Assembly: GCF_024171945.1 (NCBI RefSeq)
Contig: NZ_JAMTCR010000003.1
Coordinates: 672,211 to 736,210, forward strand
Direction of reading: 5' to 3'
DNA: 64,000 nucleotides
Source of the DNA: Actinokineospora globicatena
Lineage (GTDB): Bacteria > Actinomycetota > Actinomycetes > Mycobacteriales > Pseudonocardiaceae
Shown: positions 38,304 through 46,232 of the stretch, one piece after another
Layout: each line of letters begins with the position of its first letter
Position numbering within the stretch: the stretch's first letter is position 1
Notes under the pieces: generated by a model
What the model was told of the DNA's origin: nothing
Databases searched by the model: none
What the model saw: only the letters and a program-made list of their open reading frames with translations
Position numbers and translations under genes: made by a program

Positions 38304-38795
38304 ATGCGCAGCATCCACCTGCTGGTCCGGGTGCCGACCGACCCCGCGACCGCCTACTCCGGCATCGCCGCGTTCGAGCGCTACGCCGAGTTCGCCGACG
38401 ACGTCCGCCAGGTCGCCGTCGGCCCGACCGGGACGTCCTGGGAGGTCAACTTCCGGCGCGGGCTGATGCGCTGGCACGAGACCGAGGTGTTCGACGCCGA
38501 CGCGCTGCGCATCGAGTTCACCCAGACCGACGGCGACTTCGACGACTTCCGCGGCTCCTGGTCGGTCGGCGCGACCGACGACGGGCGGGCCGAGGTCCGC
38601 TTCGAGGTGACCTACGACTTCGGCATCGAGAGCCTGTCCGGGCTGATGGACCCCATCGCCGAGCGGGTGATCAAGCGCGCCATCGTCCAGGTGCTCGGCG
38701 GGCTCTTCGGTGCCGCCGAGGTGCTCGAAGGCGGTGCGGCGCTCGCCGACCTCGACCCCGTCGCCGCCGGTGCCCAGCCCGACCTGACCCGCTGA
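38304..38795 (+). CDS. SRPBCC/START-like (polyketide cyclase-type) protein
   Basis: 163 residues with the helix-grip fold sequence pattern: MRSIHLLVRVPTDPATAYSG, FERYAEFADDVRQVAV, SWEVNFRRGLMRWHETEVF, and a long C-terminal helix (ESLSGLMDPIAERVIKRAIV). Related proteins act as aromatases/cyclases or as lipid/quinone carriers. There is no aromatic polyketide pathway here, so a substrate-binding or carrier role for a hydrophobic intermediate is more likely. GAAAGG lies upstream, 14 nt after the aminotransferase stop. Its Asp/Ala-rich C-terminal ~20 residues are disordered. Confidence 0.8.
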   Translation: MRSIHLLVRVPTDPATAYSGIAAFERYAEFADDVRQVAVGPTGTSWEVNFRRGLMRWHETEVFDADALRIEFTQTDGDFDDFRGSWSVGATDDGRAEVRFEVTYDFGIESLSGLMDPIAERVIKRAIVQVLGGLFGAAEVLEGGAALADLDPVAAGAQPDLTR

Positions 38796-38804
38796 GGAGA
38801 GACC

Positions 38805-39293
38805 GTGGACGCGGCCAACCTGTTCGACTCCAAGACCACCTACCGGCTGATCCGGCTGGAGTACCTCGCCGCACTCGGGCTGAGCCTGTACCTGCTGGTG
38901 GACAACATCGGCGCCATCAACTGGTGGGTGTTCGCCGGGCTGTTCCTCTACATCGACCTCATCGGCTACATCCCGGGCGCGATCGCGTTCCACCGCAGCC
39001 GGACCAAGCAGATCTCCAAGGTGTTCTACGTCCTCTACAACTCGATGCACAGCCTGGTCACCCAGGCCGCCGTCGCTCTGCTGTGGACACTGGAGTTCGG
39101 CGCCGAGTGGGCGCTGCTGGCGCTGCCGATCCACCTGTGCGGGGACCGGGCGCTGTTCGGCAACTTCCTCAAGCCGTTCTCGGTGACCTTCGAACCCGTC
39201 ACGCACCCGGCGTTCGCGCAGCTCGAGGAGCGGGTGCAGACCCCGACCACGCCGACGGCACCCGCGCCGTCCGCGGTCGCGCTGCCCAGTTGA
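38805..39293 (+). CDS. Small integral membrane protein, VlmO-like (candidate hydrazine-forming step)
   Basis: 162 residues with about four hydrophobic segments (LEYLAALGLSLYLLVDNIGA; INWWVFAGLFLYIDLIGYIP; VLYNSMHSLVTQAAVALLW; FGAEWALLALPIHLCGDRAL). Intramembrane polar/His residues recur (AFHRSR, NSMHSL, PIHLCGDR), suggesting a membrane enzyme rather than a simple anchor. The C-terminus is Pro/Thr-rich and soluble. By gene order with the flavin reductase and diiron protein it corresponds to VlmO of valanimycin-type loci, to my knowledge the membrane protein needed to rearrange the O-aminoacyl-hydroxylamine to an N-N bonded hydrazine. The assignment is from size, topology and neighbours. GAGGAGA ribosome site; its stop overlaps a TTG start (TTGA). 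Confidence 0.65.
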   Translation: MDAANLFDSKTTYRLIRLEYLAALGLSLYLLVDNIGAINWWVFAGLFLYIDLIGYIPGAIAFHRSRTKQISKVFYVLYNSMHSLVTQAAVALLWTLEFGAEWALLALPIHLCGDRALFGNFLKPFSVTFEPVTHPAFAQLEERVQTPTTPTAPAPSAVALPS

Positions 39294-39778
39294 CCGGGCT
39301 GCTCACCGACGCGGTGTGGACGGTCGCGCGCCGCTTCCCCACCGGGGTGTCGGTGGTGACAGCGGGCTCCGGCCCCACCGCGCGCGGGACGACCGTCAGC
39401 GCGTTCTGCTTCCTGTCCCACGAACCAGCACTGGTGTCGGTGTGCTTGCGGCGCGGCAGCAAGGTGTTGGAGCTGTTGCGTGCGGGCTTCACCGTCAACG
39501 TGCTGGCCGGGAACCAGGGGTCGCTCGCGCGCCGATTCGCCAGCCGGGAGCGGGGCACCGACCAGTTCGACGGTATCGACTGGACTCCCGGGGCAGCGGG
39601 GGTTCCCCGGCTTGCCGACACCGTGTGCTGGCTGGATTGCCTGTCAAGCCAAGTGATCCGAGTCGGTGATCACGACTTGGTCGTCGCCCGTGTGACCGGG
39701 ATCGGCGCCGATCCCGAGCGCCGTCCGCTGCTGTACTACGCCGGTGCGCTGCACCCTCTCCAGAGCGAGGAGCCATGA
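39290..39778 (+). CDS. Flavin reductase (FMN-binding split barrel), VlmR-like
   Basis: About 162 residues starting at a TTG that overlaps the previous stop. The flavin reductase signature is complete: AVWTVARRFPTGVSVVTAGS, TTVSAFCFLSHEPALVSVCL, FTVNVLAGNQGSLARRFASR, LDCLSSQVIRVGDHDLVVAR, PLLYYAGAL. These enzymes reduce FMN/FAD with NAD(P)H and release it to a partner monooxygenase. In this operon the partner should be the acyl-CoA-dehydrogenase-fold N-hydroxylase, as with VlmR/VlmH. Overlaps the next gene by 4 nt (ATGA). Confidence 0.88.
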   Translation: MTGLLTDAVWTVARRFPTGVSVVTAGSGPTARGTTVSAFCFLSHEPALVSVCLRRGSKVLELLRAGFTVNVLAGNQGSLARRFASRERGTDQFDGIDWTPGAAGVPRLADTVCWLDCLSSQVIRVGDHDLVVARVTGIGADPERRPLLYYAGALHPLQSEEP

Positions 39779-40719
39779 CGATCCCGACAGAAGCCGACTG
39801 GGACACCGCGCCCACGTTGATCGACGGCGCGATGGAGTTGGAACTCACCGCGCGGGACTGCACCCTGCGGTACTGGTTGGCGGCGGTGCCGGAGGGAACG
39901 CTGCGCGGCAGGCTCGACGGGCACGCCCCGGACCTGGTCGTGCCGGACTACATGCGCTCCGGGCCGCTGTGGCAGGCGATCACCCAGGAGTACGCGTTCC
40001 GGTCGGTGGCCGAGGAGAAGGCGACCAGGGGGCTGGCGTACCTGGTGCCGATCGCGCCCGACACCGACACCATGGAGTTCTACACGACCCAGGTGTTCGA
40101 CGAATGCCGCCACGCCATGGTTTTCCGCCAGCACCTCATCGCGCTGGGGACACCAGAGGCGGAGATCGCCGAGGCCATCCCCCGGTTCGCCGGGTCCTAC
40201 CTGGGCAGTGTACTGGCGCCGTTGGAGGACATGGCGCTGCGGATCATGCGCGACGACCGGGACTTCATCGGCGGCGTGGTGATGATGGCCATCATCCTGG
40301 AGGGCGCGCTAGCCCCCGCCGCGGAGTTGAGCGAGCGCAAGTGGCGACCGCTGGACCCGGCCGCCGCCGACATCGACAAGGGCGCGGGGATCGACGAGAT
40401 CCGCCACCTCACCGTCGGCGCCGCGATCGCCCGGCAGTACCTGCTGGACAACCCGCACGAGCGCCCGAGGGTGCTGGACCTGATCCAGCGGGGCATGCGG
40501 CTGTGGTCGCAACTGCCGACCCACGAGATGGTGCTGCGGCGCGAGCAACTGTTCCAGGAAGGCATGCTGGAGCAGGCGGCAGTGGTCGGCGACTACGAGA
40601 TCTGGCCGGGTCGGCGGCTGATCGACACGACGCCCGACGAGCGCTTGGACGCGGCCGAGCGGTGGGCGGACGACATGAAGCACAAGCGGTTGGTCTACAT
40701 GGGACTGGATGTCGGATGA
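39775..40719 (+). CDS. Ferritin-like diiron oxygenase, VlmB-like (candidate azoxy-forming enzyme)
   Basis: A 314-residue helical protein carrying two clear ExxH pairs of a four-helix-bundle diiron site, FDECRHAMVFRQH near 107 and IDEIRHLTVGAAIARQY near 210, with additional carboxylates in TQEYAFRSVAEEKATR near 80 and ILEGALAPAAELSERK near 175. The layout fits AurF/CmlI-type N-oxygenases and the VlmB protein of valanimycin loci, which is believed to oxidise the hydrazine intermediate to the azoxy group. Overlaps both neighbours by 4 nt. No signal peptide or membrane helix. Which N-containing substrate it oxidises is inferred only from the gene set. Confidence 0.78.
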   Translation: MTIPTEADWDTAPTLIDGAMELELTARDCTLRYWLAAVPEGTLRGRLDGHAPDLVVPDYMRSGPLWQAITQEYAFRSVAEEKATRGLAYLVPIAPDTDTMEFYTTQVFDECRHAMVFRQHLIALGTPEAEIAEAIPRFAGSYLGSVLAPLEDMALRIMRDDRDFIGGVVMMAIILEGALAPAAELSERKWRPLDPAAADIDKGAGIDEIRHLTVGAAIARQYLLDNPHERPRVLDLIQRGMRLWSQLPTHEMVLRREQLFQEGMLEQAAVVGDYEIWPGRRLIDTTPDERLDAAERWADDMKHKRLVYMGLDVG

Positions 40720-41720
40720 CCGCCGCGGTGGTGACCGGGGTCGGCGGCTGGGTGCCGCCCCGGGTCGTGACCAACGCCGAGGTGGCCGCGCGGCTGGACA
40801 CGACCGAGGAGTGGATCGCCACCCGCACCGGGGTGCGCACCAGGCACTGGGTCGAGCCGGGGACCTCGACCGTCGACTTGGCGGTGTTGGCGGGCGAGCG
40901 GGCGTTGAAGTCCGCCGGGGTCACCGAGGTCGGGGCTGTGGTGTTGGCGACGACCACACCGGACCGGTTGTGCCCGGCGTCGGCGCCTGAGGTCGCCGCT
41001 CGGCTGGGGCTTGGCCCCGTCGCGGCGTTCGATGTCGGGGCCGTGTGCGCGGGGTTCGTCTACGCCCTGGCTGTGTCGGCCGGGCTCATCGGGGCCCGGG
41101 TGGCCGAGTCGGTGTTGGTGATCGGGGCGGACACGTTCTCCAGCATCCTCGACCCCGCTGATCGCGGCACGGCCATGATCTTCGGCGATGGCGCGGGAGC
41201 ATTCGTCCTGCGGGCAGGCGATTCCGCTGAACTCGGGGCGCTGGGTCCGTTCGACCTGGGCAGCGACGGAGAGTTGGCAGACCTGATCATGATCCCCGGA
41301 GGCGGGTCGCGCGACCCCGCACCGGAGCCGGGCGACCGGTACTTCGCCATGCAGGGCAAGGCGACGTTCCAGCACGCGGTGCGCCGGATGGCCACCTCGT
41401 CGCAGGCCGTGCTCGAGGCGCGCGGGTGGCGGGCCGACGACGTGGACTGGCTCGTCGGGCACCAGGCCAACCGCCGCATCCTCGACGCGCTCGCCGACGC
41501 CGTCGACCTGCCCCGGCAGCGGCTGGTCAGCAACATCGACCGGGTCGGCAACACCTCCGCCGCGTCCATCCCGCTGGCCATCGCCGACGCCCTGGCCCCT
41601 GATCCCACTTCGTCCGGCGGCCCGTTGGCGCCGGGTGACAACGTCCTGCTCACCGCGTTCGGCGGCGGTCTGGCCTGGGGCTCCACCGCCCTGCGCTGGC
41701 CCGCCGTCGGCCAAGCCTGA
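40716..41720 (+). CDS. Beta-ketoacyl-ACP synthase III (FabH-like)
   Basis: A 334-residue KASIII with the Cys-His-Asn triad: FDVGAVCAGFVYAL (Cys), DWLVGHQANRRILD (His), NIDRVGNTSAASIP (Asn). The N-terminus has VVTGVGGWVPPRVVTNAEVA and TTEEWIATRTGVRTRH, typical of FabH. It is followed by an ACP and a KASII, giving a small dissociated chain-building set. The role inferred is priming of the acyl chain that becomes the alkyl part of the amine; ketoreductase, dehydratase and enoyl reductase are absent and would come from primary metabolism. ATGA overlap with the diiron gene. Confidence 0.9.
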   Translation: MTAAVVTGVGGWVPPRVVTNAEVAARLDTTEEWIATRTGVRTRHWVEPGTSTVDLAVLAGERALKSAGVTEVGAVVLATTTPDRLCPASAPEVAARLGLGPVAAFDVGAVCAGFVYALAVSAGLIGARVAESVLVIGADTFSSILDPADRGTAMIFGDGAGAFVLRAGDSAELGALGPFDLGSDGELADLIMIPGGGSRDPAPEPGDRYFAMQGKATFQHAVRRMATSSQAVLEARGWRADDVDWLVGHQANRRILDALADAVDLPRQRLVSNIDRVGNTSAASIPLAIADALAPDPTSSGGPLAPGDNVLLTAFGGGLAWGSTALRWPAVGQA

Positions 41721-41731
41721 AGGAGACACCC

Positions 41732-41971
41732 ATGACCATCACCCTGGAGAAGGTCCGCGCCGTGCTGGTGGCGAGCTTCGGCGTCGCCGCGGAGGAGGTC
41801 GGCCCCGGGGTCACCCTGGCCGAGCTGGACGTGGACTCGTTGGCCCTGGTCGAGTTCGCGCTGATCGCCGAGAAGGAGTTCGGCGTCGCCATCGACGAGG
41901 AGGAGATCACCAAGGACTTCACCCTGGAGGACGTCGTCTCGCTCATCGCGGGCAAGAGAGCACACGTCTGA
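41732..41971 (+). CDS. Acyl carrier protein of the fatty-chain subset
   Basis: A 79-residue, strongly acidic carrier with the phosphopantetheine site in LAELDVDSLALVEFALIAEK and the usual helix III region (DEEEITKDFTLEDVVSLI). AAGGAGA lies 7 nt before the ATG. It is flanked by FabH and KASII and overlaps the KASII start by one base (TGATG). It differs in sequence from the PKS-operon ACP, so two carrier proteins serve two separate acyl-handling steps. Confidence 0.92.
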   Translation: MTITLEKVRAVLVASFGVAAEEVGPGVTLAELDVDSLALVEFALIAEKEFGVAIDEEEITKDFTLEDVVSLIAGKRAHV

Positions 41972-43170
41972 TGACCGAGGTGGCGATCACCGGGATGGGG
42001 TTGATCACCCCCGCCGGTCTGGACGTGGCGAGCACGTGGGCGGGCGTGCTCGCGGGGCGGTCGGTGGCGGCACCAGACCCGGCGCTGGCCGGGCTGCCGG
42101 TGGACGTCGACTGCCGGGTGCCGGGGTTCGATGTGGACACTGAGATCGGCAGGCGGTTGGCGTGGCGGCTCGACCGGTACGAGCAACTCGCCATGGCGGC
42201 GGCGCGGGCGGCGGTCGCGGACTCGGGGCTGGACCCGAAGACGTGGGACGGGGCCCGGGTCGGCGTGGTGCTGGGGACGGCGATCGGGGGTATCGGGACG
42301 TTCGAGCGCGAGCACCGCAACCTGTTCGACGGTGGGGCGAACGAGGTGTCGTCGCTGCTGATCCCCATGCTCGGGGTGAACATGGCGGCCGGGTACGTCG
42401 CCATCGACCACAACGCGCGCGGCCCCAACTTCGCCACCGCCACCGCCTGCGCCTCCGGAGCCACCGCCATCGGTGTCGCGATGTCGTTGCTCCGCTCTGG
42501 TGCCTGCGATGTCGTCATCACCGGGGGCGCTGAGGCCAGCTTGACGCCTACGATCGTTTCGTCGTTCGCCAAGATGAAGGCCCTGTCCCGCAGCGGAACC
42601 TCTCGTCCGTTTGACGTGTCTCGCGATGGCTTCGTGATCGCGGAGGGCGCTGGAGTCCTTGTGCTGGAACGGTTGGCCGACGCCACCGCCCGTGGCGCCC
42701 GGGTCTGGTCCCGCTTGCGCGGCCACGGCGCCACCGCTGACGCTCACCATGCCACCACACCCCATCCCGACGGCATCGGTGCTGCTGCCGCCATCCACAC
42801 TGCTTTGGCTGACGCGGGAGTCCTTCCGGACGAGGTGGACCACGTCAATGCGCACGCGACGTCTACACCTGTAGGCGACGTCACCGAGGCCACGACCCTC
42901 CGCAAGATCTTCGGAACCCGGCCGGTGGTCACCTCCACCAAGGGCGTCACCGGTCACACCCTTGGCGCCTCGGGGGCCATCGAGGCTTGCCTCACCGCGC
43001 TTACCCTCCACCACGGCGTCATCCCCCCGACCGCGGGCCTCACAGCACTCGACCCGGCCATCGACATCGACGTCGCCCGTTCCGCTCGCTCGGCGAACCC
43101 CGAGGTGGCCGTCAGCAACTCCTTCGGCTTCGGCGGCCAGAACGCGGTCCTGGTCCTCAGCAAGCCGTGA
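41971..43170 (+). CDS. Beta-ketoacyl-ACP synthase II (FabF-like)
   Basis: A 399-residue KASII: active-site Cys in ATATACASGATAIGVAM, His in HVNAHATSTPVGDVTEATTL, His/Lys in STKGVTGHTLGASGAIEACL, and the C-terminal FGFGGQNAVLVLSK. Single-protein form without a chain-length-factor partner. It ends the rightward operon and, with FabH and the ACP, should extend the acyl chain. Its 3' end overlaps the convergent phosphotransferase gene by 14 nt. Confidence 0.92.
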   Translation: MTEVAITGMGLITPAGLDVASTWAGVLAGRSVAAPDPALAGLPVDVDCRVPGFDVDTEIGRRLAWRLDRYEQLAMAAARAAVADSGLDPKTWDGARVGVVLGTAIGGIGTFEREHRNLFDGGANEVSSLLIPMLGVNMAAGYVAIDHNARGPNFATATACASGATAIGVAMSLLRSGACDVVITGGAEASLTPTIVSSFAKMKALSRSGTSRPFDVSRDGFVIAEGAGVLVLERLADATARGARVWSRLRGHGATADAHHATTPHPDGIGAAAAIHTALADAGVLPDEVDHVNAHATSTPVGDVTEATTLRKIFGTRPVVTSTKGVTGHTLGASGAIEACLTALTLHHGVIPPTAGLTALDPAIDIDVARSARSANPEVAVSNSFGFGGQNAVLVLSKP

Positions 43171-43999
43171 GCCCGATCAGCTCGTCGATCGCCCGTTCCG
43201 GACCGCCATGGGTGAGGTACGAGATGACCAACATCGGCGCGACCACCCGACTCCAGGCGTACAACCTGTCCCCATCAAGCCCACACGCGCTCGCCACCCG
43301 CTCACAGCGAGCCGCGACGCCGTCGTGCCCGGCACCGTCCACCACGTAGTCGACGGCATCGAAGCACGGATCACCCACGCACGCCTTCGGATCGATCGCG
43401 ACGAGCCCCCGTGTCCCGCCGTCCAACGCGTTGCCGAGGTGCAGATCGCCGTGCAGCAGCACCGTGCGGGTCTGGGTGTCCAGCAACTCCCCACAACGCC
43501 GTGCCGCCCGCTCCCACGCGGCCAGGCCGACCCGCGCCCCGATCTCCGGTTCCGCCAGCCGCTTGCCGATCCGGACGAAAGCCTCATCGAGCCGCCCACG
43601 CAGGTCCCACGGCCACCGCGTGGGCGGCTTGACGGCGTGCAGCGCGGCAAGCAGGTCCCCCCACAGCCCCGGCAGCAACGGCGTGTCCACGGCCTCGGCA
43701 CCGGGGACGACCTCCTCCAGCACCATCGCCCCCACCTCCGCGTCGACCGCCAACACCGCAGGCACCCGCCCCGACGCCCCGAACACCCGCAGCATCTCCG
43801 CCTGCCTGCCCAACAACGCCCGATCCGGACTCACCTTGAGCACCGCCCGCCGCCCGTCACCCCACCGGCACCGCAACACAACAGACGACCCCCCACTGGC
43901 GAAGACCTCCCCCACCTCAAGCCCCCACCTCGCCCCCAGCCCCGCGAGCCACACGCCCGCGCCCACCCCGAACCGCCTGCTGACCTCTTCCACGTCCAC
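43157..43999 (-). CDS. Aminoglycoside/hydroxyurea phosphotransferase-like kinase
   Basis: About 280 residues of the APH(6)/hydroxyurea phosphotransferase type. Catalytic loop TVLLHGDLHLGNALDGG (HGDxxxxN), metal-binding Asp in GLVAIDPKACVGDPCFDAVD, and N-terminal ATP-lobe strand SSVVLRCRWGDGRRAVLKVS. This branch phosphorylates hydroxyl-bearing antibiotics (streptomycin) or hydroxyurea. It is convergent with the last azoxy-operon gene. A self-protective role against a hydroxylamine-type or hydroxylated product is possible but untested. The start is uncertain: GTG at VDVEEV is used because no good ribosome site exists for earlier candidates. Confidence 0.8.
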   Translation of the reverse strand: MDVEEVSRRFGVGAGVWLAGLGARWGLEVGEVFASGGSSVVLRCRWGDGRRAVLKVSPDRALLGRQAEMLRVFGASGRVPAVLAVDAEVGAMVLEEVVPGAEAVDTPLLPGLWGDLLAALHAVKPPTRWPWDLRGRLDEAFVRIGKRLAEPEIGARVGLAAWERAARRCGELLDTQTRTVLLHGDLHLGNALDGGTRGLVAIDPKACVGDPCFDAVDYVVDGAGHDGVAARCERVASACGLDGDRLYAWSRVVAPMLVISYLTHGGPERAIDELIGLTAC

Positions 44000-44277
44000 C
44001 CACCCAGCTTGCCCGGATCCCACCCGACCGGTCGGATGATCCACACCCGTCGTGCGGCGCAACCGGTGCACGTGAGCGTGCCCACCGACGCCAGCGGTGA
44101 GTTCTGGCGGCTACTCGGCAGCACGGTCCCCGCGCCGTCGCCGGTCCTAGTGGTGGTGACTGGGGTGGGTGGCGCTGCGGGTCGCGGTGTCGGCGGTCGA
44201 TGCCCGCGACACCCGGTGAAGCCGGGTCGTGGCCAGGGCGGTGGGAGGATGACCGCGCCTGCCCGACCAGGTTCGGG

Positions 44278-44934
44278 TCAGTCCCCCACGCGGCCGGTGT
44301 CGTAGGCCCACATCGCGATCTCGACCCTGTTCCGGGCGCCGATCTTGGTCAGCAGGCTGGCGACGTGGGTCTTGGCGGTGGTGAGGCCGATGAACAGGTC
44401 GGCGGCGATTTCGGCGTTGGTGCGGCCGCGGGCAACCAGGGACAGCACCTCTTCCTCGCGTTCGGTGAGTGGCTCGATCGGTTGGGGCCGTCGGCTTGAC
44501 GGTTCTCTGGCGGCGAGGGTGGCCAGTAGCCGTCGGGTGACGTTCGGGGCGATCAGGGCGTCGCCGATGGCTGCGGCGTGGACGGCTTGGACGAGCAGCG
44601 CTGGCCCGGCGTCCTTGAGCAGGAAGCCGCGGGCGCCTGCTCGGAGCGCGCCGTGGATGTACTCGTCGAGGTCGAAGGTCGTGATCACCACTACCGCGAT
44701 CGGGTCCGGGACGGCGCGGCCCGCGAGGAGCTTGGTCACCTCGATGCCGTCGAGCCCGGGCATCTGGATGTCGACCAGGCACACGTCGGGGCGGAGCCGG
44801 TGCGCCAGCTCGACGGCGGTGTGGCCGTCGGCGGCCTGGGCGACGACCTCGATGTCGGGCTGCGCGTCGAGGATCATCGACAAGCCGGTGCGCACCAGGT
44901 CCTGGTCGTCGGCCACCAGCACGCGCACTGTCAT
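44278..44934 (-). CDS. NarL/FixJ-type response regulator
   Basis: 218 residues. The receiver domain has acidic pocket DD (VLVADDQDLVRTGLSMIL), phospho-acceptor Asp in VCLVDIQMPGLDGIEV, conserved Thr in VVVITTFDLDEY and Lys in GFLLKDA. A linker leads to the LuxR-type HTH EPLTEREEEVLSLVARGRTN. The GAGGTACCCCG stretch precedes the ATG, which overlaps the sensor kinase stop by 4 nt, making a standard two-component pair. Targets unknown; a link to the biosynthetic cluster is not shown by sequence. Confidence 0.92.
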   Translation of the reverse strand: MTVRVLVADDQDLVRTGLSMILDAQPDIEVVAQAADGHTAVELAHRLRPDVCLVDIQMPGLDGIEVTKLLAGRAVPDPIAVVVITTFDLDEYIHGALRAGARGFLLKDAGPALLVQAVHAAAIGDALIAPNVTRRLLATLAAREPSSRRPQPIEPLTEREEEVLSLVARGRTNAEIAADLFIGLTTAKTHVASLLTKIGARNRVEIAMWAYDTGRVGD

Positions 44935-46070
44935 CGGGGTACCTCCGTCGGTAGTTCGGCGTCGACCGCCCACCCGCCCTCGGGCGCGGGCCCGGCACGC
45001 AGCGTGCCGCCGAGCAGGTGCGCGCGCTCGGTCATCCCCAGCAGCCCGAAGCCGTGTTTCACCGTCCGTGCCGGGTCGATCCGTCCGTCGTCGGTCACGC
45101 GCAGTCGCAGCCTTCCCGCACCCGCTACCACCCGGATCTCCACGCGCGAGGCGTCGCGGGCGTGCCGCAGGGCGTTGGTCAGCGCCTCTTGCGCCAGCCG
45201 GTAGACCGCCGCGTCGACCTGGGGCGGGAGTTCGGCCAGGTCATCCGGCAACTCTACGTCGATGACCGGGACCGGGGCGCGTCGGGCGAGGGACACCAGG
45301 TCGGCGACGCCGGGCTGCGGGGCGTACCCCGCGGGCGCCCCGTCGCGCAGCACCCGGACCATCGCCCGCATCTCCGCGAGCGTCCGCGACGCCTCCCCCT
45401 CGATGGCCGCCAGCGCGTCGAGCGCCGCCTCGGGTCGCTGCCCGGCCATCGCCCGGCCCGCCTGCGCCTGCACGGCGATCGCGGAGACGTGGTGGGCCAC
45501 GATGTCGTGCAGCTCGCGCGCGAGGCCGACCCGCTCCTCGCTGCGGCTCTGGTCCAGCGCCCGGCGCCAGCTCTCGGCGCGGTAGCGGTACGCCGCTCCG
45601 CCCGCCGCGGCCGCCACGACGGCGAACCCGCCGATGACGTCGGCAGGCCCGGTGTAGTCGGCGACCGTACCGATCACCGCGGCGACCGCCACCACCGCCA
45701 GCCCGATCACGATCTCGCGCCCCGAGCCCCAGCGGACCAGCGCGTAGACGAGCACGAGGACGTAGACCATCGTGTCGAGCCCCAGCCTCGGGACCACGCC
45801 GAGCAGGTTCGCCAGTCCCAACGCCATCGCGGTGCCGAAGGCCACCAGGACGCACGCCAACGGGTGGGTACGCCGCCACAGCAGCACCGGCGCGAGTCCT
45901 ACCGCGACGATCGTCGCCACCGGCCGCCAGGCGACGTCGTCCCGGAGGACTCCCTCAAGTAGCGCCGCCACCACCGCCACCCCGACCAGCACCCAGTCAC
46001 GCGACACCCGTTTGGGAGCGGCCGTGGCGCGGGGCTCGGTCCACAGAGAGGTCAGGGCGTTGGTGGTCAC
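44931..46070 (-). CDS. HisKA_3 sensor histidine kinase
   Basis: 379 residues. The N-terminal ~160 residues form five to six membrane helices (WVLVGVAVVAALLEGVL; ATIVAVGLAPVLL; DTMVYVLVLVYALVRW; VIGLAVVAVAAVIGTV) with almost no extracellular domain. The dimerisation/phospho-acceptor box follows, ERVGLARELHDIVAHHVSAI, with an N box in RLAQEALTNALRHARD and a G box in KHGFGLLGMTERAHLL. This is the DesK/NarX-like class that partners NarL regulators. The GTG start lies at the head of the conserved sequence. ATGA overlap with the regulator gene. Confidence 0.9.
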   Translation of the reverse strand: MTTNALTSLWTEPRATAAPKRVSRDWVLVGVAVVAALLEGVLRDDVAWRPVATIVAVGLAPVLLWRRTHPLACVLVAFGTAMALGLANLLGVVPRLGLDTMVYVLVLVYALVRWGSGREIVIGLAVVAVAAVIGTVADYTGPADVIGGFAVVAAAAGGAAYRYRAESWRRALDQSRSEERVGLARELHDIVAHHVSAIAVQAQAGRAMAGQRPEAALDALAAIEGEASRTLAEMRAMVRVLRDGAPAGYAPQPGVADLVSLARRAPVPVIDVELPDDLAELPPQVDAAVYRLAQEALTNALRHARDASRVEIRVVAGAGRLRLRVTDDGRIDPARTVKHGFGLLGMTERAHLLGGTLRAGPAPEGGWAVDAELPTEVPR

Positions 46071-46232
46071 CCACCCAGCCTAGGGACCGCCGAGGCGCCG
46101 GGTACCGACCGAAAGAACGAGACGCCGCCCCTCCCAAAGGCGGAGATGGGTCCGGCCTCGACAACGATGTGCCCGCCGCCAGGCTCGGAGATCGTTGGCC
46201 TACCGATTTTCACCACGACAACGGAGCCCACG

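Noticed and set aside
39775-40719. Ribonucleotide reductase R2 or ordinary ferritin
   Set aside because: Length, the spacing of the two ExxH pairs and the operon context fit N-oxygenase-type diiron proteins; no radical-Tyr context or ferroxidase nanocage pattern was noted.
42962-44305. Rightward 447-aa ORF across the phosphotransferase gene
   Set aside because: Pro/Arg/His-rich antisense shadow; the opposite strand encodes an APH with intact HGDxxxxN.
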